From: CAZUZD01 sp964624465
GTDB lineage: Bacteria; Planctomycetota; Planctomycetia; Isosphaerales; Isosphaeraceae
DNA length: 19,374 bases
NCBI GenBank assembly: GCA_964624465.1
Contig: CAZUZD010000096.1
Location: 1 to 19,374 of the forward strand
Direction of reading: 5' to 3'
Both the position numbers and the translations under genes were made by a program. Of this stretch, positions 8,311-15,695 are shown in pieces; the stretch's first letter is position 1; each line of letters begins with the position of its first letter. The notes under the pieces were generated by a model, which worked only from the letters and a program-made list of their open reading frames with translations, did no database searches and was not told where the DNA came from.

Positions 8311-8322
8311 AGATCTTGCGTC

Positions 8323-9045
8323 GTGTCTACCGAGACGAGAGCCCAGGCGTTCGACCTCGAGGCGGCCAACCGCGAGCTGGCGGAGGCCTCGCCGTCCGAG
8401 ATCCTGCGCTGGGCGGTCGAGCAGTTTCACCCCCGGCTCACGATGGCGACGGCCTTCGGGCCCGAGGGGTGCCTGATCCTGCACCTGCTGGCGGGGATCG
8501 AGCCTGGCGTCCGGGTCTTCAACCTCGACACCGGCTACCAGTTCGCCGAGACCCTGCAGCTCCGCGACCGGATCGCCGAGCGGTACGGGATCGAGGTCGA
8601 GATGGTGCGGGCCCAGCAGACGGTGCCCGAGTACGAGGCCGCCAACGGCGGGCCGGTGTACCCTTCGGAACCGGATCGCTGCTGCCACGACCGCAAGATC
8701 GTGCCCCTGCGACGCGCGGTGGCCGGCTCCGACGCCTGGATCTCCTCGATCCGCGCCGACCAGTCGTCGCACCGGGCACAGGCGAACGTGGTCGGATGGG
8801 ACGCGAAGTTCAACCTGGTGAAGGTCAACCCGCTGCTGCGCTGGACGCACCGGGACGTCTGGGCGTTCATCGTGGCCAACGACGTGCCGTACAATCCCCT
8901 GCACGATCGCGGCTATCCGTCGATCGGCTGCTGGCCCTGCACCCGCGCGGTGCTGCCCGGCGAGACCGACGAGCGCGCCGGGCGCTGGGCCGGCCAGGCG
9001 AAGACCGAGTGCGGCCTGCACTCCCTGGACAGCAGCCAGCTCTGA
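8323..9045 (+). CDS. cysH: Assimilatory [4Fe-4S] adenylyl-sulfate / phosphoadenylyl-sulfate reductase
   Basis: The enzyme reduces APS (or PAPS) to sulfite in cytoplasmic sulfate assimilation. With the GTG start at 8323 the protein has 240 aa, the usual length. GGGAG (8308-8312) lies 10 nt upstream, and longer in-frame starts fall within the promoter. The PP-loop-type nucleotide site is at about 42-54 (ATAFGPEGC), followed by LDTGYQFAET (68-77) and RADQSSHRAQ (144-153). Cys120-Cys121 (CCHDRK) and Cys203/Cys206 (GCWPCT) are the four [4Fe-4S] ligands of the bacterial APS reductase type. Cys230 (ECGLH) is the catalytic cysteine. The cluster suggests APS as main substrate, though such enzymes can also use PAPS. 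It is the first gene of an operon with an Rrf2 regulator and the SAT/APS-kinase fusion. Confidence 0.95.
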   Translation: MSTETRAQAFDLEAANRELAEASPSEILRWAVEQFHPRLTMATAFGPEGCLILHLLAGIEPGVRVFNLDTGYQFAETLQLRDRIAERYGIEVEMVRAQQTVPEYEAANGGPVYPSEPDRCCHDRKIVPLRRAVAGSDAWISSIRADQSSHRAQANVVGWDAKFNLVKVNPLLRWTHRDVWAFIVANDVPYNPLHDRGYPSIGCWPCTRAVLPGETDERAGRWAGQAKTECGLHSLDSSQL

Positions 9046-9069
9046 CCGCACCCTTCCCGCGGGGTCCCC

Positions 9070-9480
9070 ATGAAAGTCTCGGCGAAGGCGGATTACGCGT
9101 GCCTGGCGATGCTGGCCCTGGCGGCCCGCCGGCCCGACGAGCCGCCGGCGCGCATCCGCGAGATTGCCGAGGCCCATGCGATCCCCGAACGGTACCTGGT
9201 CCAGATCCTGCTCCAGCTGAAGGGGGCCGGCCTGGTGCAGAGCACCCGGGGCGCGGCCGGTGGCTACCGGCTCTCGCGGGCGGCCGACCGGATCACGATC
9301 GGCGAGGTGCTGACGGCCATCGACGGACCCAGCGAGTCGCCCCGTGAGCCCCAGGAGCCGGCCGCACGGGCCCTGGCCGCCGTCTGGCGCGAGGCGTACG
9401 AGGCCGAGCGTGCCGTCTTCGACAGCACGAGCCTGGCCGACCTCGTCGAGACCGCCTCGCCCCGCGAGTGGGTGATCTGA
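9070..9480 (+). CDS. Rrf2-family transcriptional regulator, likely of sulfur metabolism
   Basis: This 136-aa DNA-binding protein has the family opening MKVSAKADYACLAMLALA, a winged helix-turn-helix at about 27-58 (IREIAEAHAIPERYLVQILL) and the wing STRGAAGGYRLSR (58-70). The only cysteine is Cys11, so the three-cysteine iron-sulfur motif of IscR/NsrR members (around residues 90-110) is absent. In that respect it resembles CymR/CysR-type Rrf2 proteins that control cysteine and sulfate genes in other bacteria. It sits 24 nt after cysH and 22 nt before the SAT/APS-kinase gene, so it is probably an autoregulating controller of this operon. The ribosome-binding site before its ATG is poor (GCGGGGTCCCC), which fits low expression or coupling to cysH. 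Confidence 0.9.
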   Translation: MKVSAKADYACLAMLALAARRPDEPPARIREIAEAHAIPERYLVQILLQLKGAGLVQSTRGAAGGYRLSRAADRITIGEVLTAIDGPSESPREPQEPAARALAAVWREAYEAERAVFDSTSLADLVETASPREWVI

Positions 9481-9487
9481 GTCGCAC

Positions 9488-9505
9488 GGAAGGAGCCCTG
9501 CCATT
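9488..9505 (+). promoter_or_regulatory. Shine-Dalgarno and non-canonical ATT start codon of the SAT/APS-kinase gene
   Basis: GGAAGGAG (9488-9495) is the strongest ribosome-binding site in this operon. It lies 7 nt before an in-frame ATT at 9503-9505. There is no in-frame ATG, GTG or TTG between the upstream stop (9473-9475) and ATG 9581. The residues encoded from 9503 (PYGGRLTNLLVDAARAAE) match the conserved N-terminus of ATP sulfurylases, so initiation must be upstream of 9581. Confidence 0.65.
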
Positions 9506-11230
9506 TCCGCCGCCCCGCTGAACCGGCCCTACGGCGGCCGGCTGACGAACCTGCTGGTCGACGCGGCCCGTGCCGCCGAGATGAAGGCCACCGCCAGGGA
9601 CCACGCCAGCCTCACCCTCGACGAGCGCGGACTGTGCGACCTGGAGCAGCTGGCGGTGGGCGGTTACTCGCCGCTGACCGGCTTCCTGGGTCGGGCCGAT
9701 GTCGAGCGCGTCCTTCGCGAGCAGCGTCTGATCGACGGCACCTTCTGGCCGCTGCCGATCACCCTGCCGGTAACGCCGGGCGAAGGCATCGCTGAAGGCC
9801 GGACGCTCGCGCTCCGGGACGTGTACGGCAACCTGCTCGCCTTCCTGCACATCGATGAGCTCTTCGCCGTCGACCGATCGGAGGAGGCCCGGGCCCTGTT
9901 CGGCACGACCGACCCCGCGCACCCGGCCGTGGCGGCCCTGAATCGCCAGCCGGGTCATTGCGCCGCTGGTCGGCTCGAGGTCCTGCGCACCCCGCCGCAC
10001 TTTGACTTCACCGATCTGCGTCGGACGCCGACCGAGCTGCGGGCCCGGTTCGAGGCGCTCGGCTGGTCGACGATCCTCGCCTGCCAGACCGATCGGATCC
10101 TGCATCGCCCGCAGGAGGAACGCGCCCGCCAGGCGGCGCATCAGCTCGGTGGCGGCCTGCTGATCCACCCGACCGTCGGCGTGCCCCGCCCTGGCGACGT
10201 GGAGCACTACACCCGGGTCCGTTGCTATCGCGCCGTGGTCGACAACCACTTCGCCCCGAGCCAGGCGCTGCTGAGCCTGTTGCCGCTGACGTCCCGCGCC
10301 GCCGGCCCCCGCGAGGCCCTGCTGCACGCGATCATCCGCCGCAACTTCGGCTGCACCCACCTGCTTCTCGACGCGGATGTCCGCACAGCGCGGGGCGATT
10401 CCACCAGGTCGTCGACAGGGCTCGCACGCCAGGCCCTGGAACAGCACGGCGCCGAGATCGGGATCAGTTTGGTCGATCTCCCGCCCTTCGTCTTCCTGCC
10501 GGCCGAGCAGCGCTACGTCCCGGCCGATGCGGTGCCTGCCGGCGCCGGGATCGACGAGCTCAGCGAGGCTCAGGTCCGCGACGAGTACCTGGCGCGGGGC
10601 CGATCGCTACCGACCTGGTTCAGCCGACCAGAGATCGCGGCAATTCTGGAGGAGACCCACCCGCCCCGGTCGCGTCAGGGGCTGACCCTCTGGTTCACCG
10701 GGCTCTCGGGGTCGGGCAAGAGCACCGTGGCGCACGCGCTGGTGGAGCGGCTGGCGGAGTTCGGGCGGAACTGCTCGATGCTCGATGGCGACGAGATCCG
10801 CACGCACCTGTCGAAGGGCCTCACCTTCTCGAAGGAGGACCGCGACACGAACATTCGCCGCGTCGGCTACGTGGCCGGCCTGGTCAACCAGCACGGCGGC
10901 ACGATGCTCTGCTCGGTGATCAGCCCGTACCGGTCGATCCGCGACGAGGCCCGCGCGGCCTCGCGGGGCAACTTCGTCGAGGTCTACTGCGAGGCCCCGC
11001 TGACCGTCTGCGAGCAGCGCGACGTGAAGGGCCTGTATGCCAGGGCCCGCGCCGCCGTCGCCGAGGGCAAGCCGATGGGCTTCACCGGCATCGACGATCC
11101 GTATGAGCCCCCGCTCAACCCGGAGGTCACGATCGACACCAGCCGCCTGCCGGTCGGCGACTGCGTCGACGCGATCATCGCGAGGCTGCTGGAGCTGGGG
11201 TACATCTTGCCCCACGGCCACGCGGTCTGA
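9503..11230 (+). CDS. ATP sulfurylase (degenerate)-APS kinase fusion
   Basis: The protein has 575 aa from the ATT at 9503, or 549 aa from ATG 9581, which would delete a conserved N-terminal stretch. Residues about 1-390 are a sulfate adenylyltransferase domain with recognisable landmarks: LTLDERGLCDLE, GGYSPLTGFLGR, LLIHPTVGVPRPGDVEHYTR and AGPREALLHAIIRRNFGCTH. Its active-site motifs are lost: the usual QTRNPMHRAH reads QTDRILHRPQ (195-204), and GRDHAG reads DADVRT (290-295). Flanking sequence aligns without gaps, so this is not a frameshift. Residues about 395-575 are a complete APS kinase: P-loop GLSGSGKST (400-408), LDGDEIRTHL (from 427), FSKEDRDTNIRR, and KGLYARARA...GFTGIDDPYEPP. The likely activity is therefore APS to PAPS only, with the front domain inactive, altered or regulatory. 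It is the last gene of the operon. Confidence 0.9.
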   Translation: MSAAPLNRPYGGRLTNLLVDAARAAEMKATARDHASLTLDERGLCDLEQLAVGGYSPLTGFLGRADVERVLREQRLIDGTFWPLPITLPVTPGEGIAEGRTLALRDVYGNLLAFLHIDELFAVDRSEEARALFGTTDPAHPAVAALNRQPGHCAAGRLEVLRTPPHFDFTDLRRTPTELRARFEALGWSTILACQTDRILHRPQEERARQAAHQLGGGLLIHPTVGVPRPGDVEHYTRVRCYRAVVDNHFAPSQALLSLLPLTSRAAGPREALLHAIIRRNFGCTHLLLDADVRTARGDSTRSSTGLARQALEQHGAEIGISLVDLPPFVFLPAEQRYVPADAVPAGAGIDELSEAQVRDEYLARGRSLPTWFSRPEIAAILEETHPPRSRQGLTLWFTGLSGSGKSTVAHALVERLAEFGRNCSMLDGDEIRTHLSKGLTFSKEDRDTNIRRVGYVAGLVNQHGGTMLCSVISPYRSIRDEARAASRGNFVEVYCEAPLTVCEQRDVKGLYARARAAVAEGKPMGFTGIDDPYEPPLNPEVTIDTSRLPVGDCVDAIIARLLELGYILPHGHAV

Positions 11231-11269
11231 ACCGAGCCGGCGGGTGTCTGCCCGTCGCGGCCGTTCCGC

Positions 11270-12337
<1,068 letters not shown>

Positions 12338-12375
12338 CAGAGGGATCACGCTCGGAGTCGGATCGGGGACGGGGC

Positions 12376-12684
12376 TCACTCCTCGTCTTCGTCCTCGTCC
12401 TCGTCCTCCTCCGGATCGATCCACTCGTAGAGCTCGGAGTAGATGTTCCAGATCTTGTCCAGCGACTGGCGCATGTCCTCGCCGCGTGCCTGGGGGGACG
12501 CGCCGCCGAAGCCAGCGATCTGGGCCGCAACCTTCAGCAGTTCGACGTTCTGCTTGCGCAGCTCGAGGAACACGCCGGTCTGCTCCTGGACGTCCAGCTC
12601 GGCACCGCCGGTGCCACCACCGCCGCCGCAGCAGCCGCCCTCATCTTCCTCGTGCTCGTGGTCGCCGTGATCATGCGCAGCCAT
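12376..12684 (-). CDS. Small acidic protein with His/Cys-rich N-terminus, function unknown
   Basis: This 102-aa protein is not a family I recognise. I start it at ATG 12684 because GGAG lies 7 nt upstream; a longer frame to 12744 begins with non-conserved-looking residues. Residues 2-20 read AAHDHGDHEHEEDEGGCCG, with four His, several acidic residues and a Cys pair, followed by a Gly run. This looks like a metal-binding segment, but no known metal site is identified. The middle is helical and more ordinary (TGVFLELRKQNVELLKVAAQ, then EDMRQSLDKIWNIYSELYEW). The end is PEEDEDEDEDEE, encoded by a GACGAG-type hexamer repeat. It lies between ald and mtnA on the same strand, with an overlapping alternative mtnA start, so co-expression with mtnA is likely. 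Confidence 0.7.
   Translation of the reverse strand: MAAHDHGDHEHEEDEGGCCGGGGGTGGAELDVQEQTGVFLELRKQNVELLKVAAQIAGFGGASPQARGEDMRQSLDKIWNIYSELYEWIDPEEDEDEDEDEE
12385..12408 (-). repeat. Hexanucleotide repeat encoding the Glu/Asp tail
   Basis: On the plus strand three consecutive GTCCTC units (12391-12408) follow a near copy (GTCTTC, 12385-12390). They encode alternating Asp/Glu at the C-terminus of the small acidic protein. Slippage would change tail length by two residues per unit without a frameshift. Confidence 0.6.
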
Positions 12685-12777
12685 GGGAAACTCCGGCCAG
12701 TTGGGACACAAATCGGACAGAACGGACCCCCGAGGGGGCCCCACGCGAACGGGCGAACCGAGGCTCGGGTCGCGGGC

Positions 12778-13884
12778 TCAGGACGAAAGGGGCAGGTACT
12801 CCAGCCCGAAGGTCTCGGCGACTGGCCGGTTGGTGACCCGGCCGCGATCGACGTTCACCCCCTCGGCGAATCCCGGGTTGCCCTCGGCGACCCGAGCCCA
12901 GCCCCGTGAGGCGATCTGGAGCACGTAGGGCAGCGTGACGTTGCAGAGCGCGTACGTGCTGGTGCGGCCGACCGCGCCCGGCATGTTGGCCACGCAGTAG
13001 TGCACGATGTGATCGATCACGTACGTCGGCTTGGCGTGCGTGGTGGGCCGGCTGGTCTCGAAGCAGCCGCCCTGGTCGATCGCCACGTCGACGATGACGG
13101 CACCATGTTTCATGAGCTTCAGGTCGTCGCGACGCACCAGCCGGGGGGCGCGGGCGCCGGTGATCAGGACGGCGCCGATGACCAGGTCGGAGCGGCGGAC
13201 GGCCTCGAGGATCGTGTGCCGGTCCGAGTACAGGGTGGTCACGTTCGGCGGCATGATGTCGTCGAGGTACCGCAGCCGGTCGAGGTTCACGTCCAGCAGG
13301 TAGACGTTGGCGCCCAGGCCGGCGGCCACCCGGGCGGCGTTGGCGCCGACGACCCCGCCGCCGAGCACGGCGACCTCGGCCGGGGCCACGCCGGGGACGC
13401 CGGCCAGCAGGATACCGCGGCCCTCCTGCGGGCGTTCGAGGTACTTTGCCCCCTCCTGGATGCTCATCCGGCCGGCGACCTCGCTCATCGGCGTCAGCAG
13501 CGGCAGGCGGCCCTGGGGGTCGCGGATCGTCTCGTAGGCGATGGCCGTGATCCCGCTGGCGATGACCGCGCGGGTGAGCTTCTCGTCGGCAGCGAAGTGG
13601 AAGTAGGTGAACAGGACCTGTCCGGGCCGCATGTGCGGCCATTCACTGGCCTGCGGCTCCTTGACCTTCACGATCAGGTCGGCCTGCCGCCAGATCTCGG
13701 CCGGGTCGGCGATCATGGTGGCGCCCGCGGCCACGTAGTCGGCGTCGCTCAGGCCGCTGCCCATCCCCGCGCCCGCCTCGACGAGCACGGTGTGCCCGGC
13801 GGTGGTCAGCTCCTCGGCACCGACGGGCAGCATGGCCACGCGGTACTCGTCCGACTTGATCTCCTTCGGGACCCCGACGATCAT
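12778..13884 (-). CDS. ald: Alanine dehydrogenase
   Basis: The enzyme interconverts L-alanine and pyruvate with NAD(H) and ammonia in the cytoplasm. From ATG 13884 it has 368 aa, the normal length; AAGGGG lies about 10 nt upstream and MIVGVPKEIK is the usual N-terminus. A much longer upstream frame is compositionally unlike a protein and is rejected. Arg15, Lys75 (VKVKEP), His96 (FTYFHF) and Asp270 match the substrate-binding and catalytic residues known for the family. The NAD-binding motif is VLGGGVVG (173-180). It is the first gene of a minus-strand run followed by the small acidic protein and mtnA, with a 93-nt gap after it, and is divergent from the gene at 14061. Confidence 0.96.
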   Translation of the reverse strand: MIVGVPKEIKSDEYRVAMLPVGAEELTTAGHTVLVEAGAGMGSGLSDADYVAAGATMIADPAEIWRQADLIVKVKEPQASEWPHMRPGQVLFTYFHFAADEKLTRAVIASGITAIAYETIRDPQGRLPLLTPMSEVAGRMSIQEGAKYLERPQEGRGILLAGVPGVAPAEVAVLGGGVVGANAARVAAGLGANVYLLDVNLDRLRYLDDIMPPNVTTLYSDRHTILEAVRRSDLVIGAVLITGARAPRLVRRDDLKLMKHGAVIVDVAIDQGGCFETSRPTTHAKPTYVIDHIVHYCVANMPGAVGRTSTYALCNVTLPYVLQIASRGWARVAEGNPGFAEGVNVDRGRVTNRPVAETFGLEYLPLSS

Positions 13885-13969
13885 AGCTGCCAATCCCCTT
13901 GGAAACGGCTTCGGTGTGCCCAGCGGAGAGCGCCCGTGACCACGGTCGGAGGGCGGGCTGACGGCACTC

Positions 13970-13998
13970 ATTGCAACAGAGGCCGCACCCCGATTCAA
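13970..13998 (-). promoter_or_regulatory. Possible ald promoter
   Basis: Reading the minus strand, TTGAAT (13998-13993, 4/6) and TGCAAT (13975-13970, 4/6) are separated by 17 nt. Transcription would start near 13963, leaving a leader of about 79 nt before ald. It lies in the divergent gap with the gene at 14061. No comparable plus-strand promoter was found there. Confidence 0.4.
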
Positions 13999-14060
13999 GG
14001 CGAGACGCGGCCCGGCCCGCCCCAGGACCGCCGGCTCCGCAGGGCTCCGGAGGCCAGACG

Positions 14061-15083
14061 ATGCGTGCACGACGTCCCCGCCCACCGGCCGATCGGCCGG
14101 CCGCCTTTCAGCACCTGATCGACACTCCGAAGCTCCAGGCCGGCATTTGCACCGACGGCTATGTCTCGGGCGTGGCCGCCGGCAGCCTGCTCGACAAGGC
14201 CACCGGGGCCCGCGACCTCGGCTTCGGGCTCTCCATCGTCGACTTCCTCCTCGAACCCGCCGACCCCCGGGCGCCGATCCCCGCCGGACAGTACGACTTC
14301 GGCAATGCCGTCCACGGCAACCTGGCCAAGCGCTACGTCGAGGGGCCGCAGATCTGCACCCAGGCGAAACGGCTCACCCCCCGGATTGCTGTGGGCGACG
14401 GCTTCACTGCGGTCACGACGCGTTATCGCTGGCACGTCCCGTACGCCCCCCGCACCCAGGCGGGGTCGGTCTGGGAGCAGACGCTCCTGTTCCACCGCGA
14501 CTGGCGGTACTTCCTGAGCGCCGACCGGGTGACGACCGTGAGCGAGTCGCCCGGCCTGGTCTTCCGTGTCGATCTTCCGGGCCACATCAAGCACAGTCGC
14601 GGCAATACCTTTGAGCACGTGTACCTGAGCTATCACGGCCCGCAGTTCATCCCGTCGACCGAGTTCGGTCGGGACTTTGCCCCGGACGAGCGGTTCCTGT
14701 ACCGGCGGGGCCAGACCCCGAAGCCCGAGCGGTTTATCCGGGCCTATCAGGTCGATCGCGCGCCCGGGTCGGGAGAGGGTCCCTGGCTGGCGGGCATGAC
14801 GCTCAACCCCGACGACGTGAGCGAGGCCTGGTGCCACCAGCGGGGCTACGTCTGCATGATCCAGGAACTGGGCGGCCGCCCGACCCAGCGCGGCGATACC
14901 TTCGGCGCCTGCTACGCCATCGGCTGGTTCGACGGCGTCGCCGCCATGGAAGCCGTCTACGACCAGTACCGGGGCTGGAGCGGCCTGGAGCTGACCGGCC
15001 CCGCCGACGCACCGACCGGGTTTCGCGGGCTCAGGGCGTCGGAGCTGACGGCCCTGGAGGGCTGGGACCAGCCTCTGCGCTGA
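14061..15083 (+). CDS. Protein of unknown function, probably beta-rich
   Basis: The protein has 340 aa from ATG 14061, chosen because GGAGG (14049-14053) lies 7 nt upstream; a longer frame to 13971 has no ribosome-binding site and a low-complexity Pro/Arg start. There is no signal peptide or membrane helix. The N-terminus is basic and Pro-rich, then LQAGICTDGYVSGVAAGSLL opens a folded body. Many aromatic and alternating hydrophobic stretches follow (VTTRYRWHVPY, WEQTLLFHRDWRYFLSADRV, FEHVYLSYHGPQFIP). The end is Gly/aromatic-rich (FGACYAIGWFDGVAAMEAVY). The pattern suggests a beta-sandwich of the kind seen in sugar-binding or mutarotase-like proteins, which is only an impression. I do not recognise the family. 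It is divergent from ald and convergent with the small gene at 15179. Confidence 0.8.
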   Translation: MRARRPRPPADRPAAFQHLIDTPKLQAGICTDGYVSGVAAGSLLDKATGARDLGFGLSIVDFLLEPADPRAPIPAGQYDFGNAVHGNLAKRYVEGPQICTQAKRLTPRIAVGDGFTAVTTRYRWHVPYAPRTQAGSVWEQTLLFHRDWRYFLSADRVTTVSESPGLVFRVDLPGHIKHSRGNTFEHVYLSYHGPQFIPSTEFGRDFAPDERFLYRRGQTPKPERFIRAYQVDRAPGSGEGPWLAGMTLNPDDVSEAWCHQRGYVCMIQELGGRPTQRGDTFGACYAIGWFDGVAAMEAVYDQYRGWSGLELTGPADAPTGFRGLRASELTALEGWDQPLR

Positions 15084-15111
15084 CACGTCGGCCGGAGCAC
15101 CGAAACGCGAA

Positions 15112-15142
15112 CGGCCGGAGGATCCAGGGGATCCGCCGGCCG
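15112..15142. terminator. Hairpin between convergent genes, likely bidirectional terminator
   Basis: A 14-bp stem (15112-15125 with 15129-15142) with one A-G mismatch and a 3-nt loop lies between the stops at 15083 (+) and 15179 (-). The arms read CGGCCGGAGGATCC and GGATCCGCCGGCCG. There is no strong T-run, so function rests on stem stability and position. Confidence 0.65.
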
Positions 15143-15178
15143 AGGCGTTGCAAGTCAGGGTTCAGGCTGCGACGAGGC

Positions 15179-15466
15179 TCAGGCCTTGGCGGCCGGCTTC
15201 TCGCGGCTGACCTTCCATTCGACGTGGAGCGTCTTGAGCTCCTCGAAGGTCACGCCGCCGTGCTCCTCGCCGCTGTTCCAGCGCTTGAGCAGGTCGGTCT
15301 GCCGGTCGCGGAGCGGGCCGCGGGGCAGGTAGCGGCCGGTGAGCTTCTTGACGAACTTGAGCCGGGGGTCGGCCGGCGGGCGCGGGGCGGCGACCGGCTT
15401 CGGCGTGGGCTCGGCGGCGGGGGCCGCCTCGGCAGCGGTCTTCTTGGCAGCCTTGTCGGACGCCAT
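15179..15466 (-). CDS. Small basic protein of unknown function
   Basis: This 95-aa protein starts at ATG 15466; a GAGG lies about 11 nt upstream. Residues 1-35 are Ala/Lys/Pro-rich (AAKKTAAEAAPAAEPTPKP) and probably disordered. The remainder is a compact charged segment (LKFVKKLTGRYLPRGPLRDR, then LLKRWNSGEEHGGVTFEELK) ending in a Lys/Ala tail. A Lys/Ala/Pro-rich arm on a basic core is reminiscent of nucleic-acid-associated small proteins, but nothing specific supports that. It is a stand-alone gene with a possible promoter of its own. Confidence 0.6.
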   Translation of the reverse strand: MASDKAAKKTAAEAAPAAEPTPKPVAAPRPPADPRLKFVKKLTGRYLPRGPLRDRQTDLLKRWNSGEEHGGVTFEELKTLHVEWKVSREKPAAKA

Positions 15467-15616
15467 CGTGGGAGAACCTCAAACAAGCGCGTCGGGGGCG
15501 GGCCGTCCCGGACGCGGGCAGTGTGCCGTTACCGTGGGGCTGGGATCGCAGGCCGCGACCATCGCGCCGGGTCTGACCCGGGCCGCTCGCGGTGCGGTCC
15601 CGGCGCGAAAGAGAGA

Positions 15617-15646
15617 ATGTTAACCGCAATCCGACCGGTTCCGCAA
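15617..15646 (-). promoter_or_regulatory. Possible promoter for the small basic protein
   Basis: On the minus strand, TTGCGG (15646-15641, 3/6) and TAACAT (15622-15617, 4/6) are spaced 18 nt, inside a locally AT-richer patch of the 229-nt gap between 15467 and 15695. The implied leader is about 140 nt. No other gene or strong structure was seen in this gap. Confidence 0.3.
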
Positions 15647-15695
15647 GGCAATCCGCCGGTGGCAGCACGACCCGGCGGCCCGATCGGGGGCCCGC

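Noticed and set aside
8257..8322. ATG-initiated 22-residue extension of cysH
   Set aside because: Its first codons coincide with the -35 and spacer of the predicted promoter, and GTG 8323 gives the usual family length.
8134..9504. Minus-strand open frame of 456 codons opposite cysH and the Rrf2 gene
   Set aside because: Composition is shadow-like (Gly/Arg/Leu/Asp/Val) and both plus-strand genes have full family motifs.
10073..10120. Frameshift as the cause of the missing sulfurylase motif
   Set aside because: Conserved residues on both sides stay in one frame and the altered motif aligns without gaps (Gln195, Thr196, His201 and Arg202 retained), so substitution is more likely.
11231..11269. 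Terminator between the SAT/APS-kinase gene and mtnA
   Set aside because: Only a bulged stem (GCCG and CGGG pairing with CCCG and CGGC) is visible, with no T-run; too weak to call in a 39-nt convergent gap.
12727..12738. CCCC-CGAG-GGGG hairpin upstream of the small acidic protein gene as a terminator for ald
   Set aside because: Four base pairs with no T-run is within chance for this GC content.
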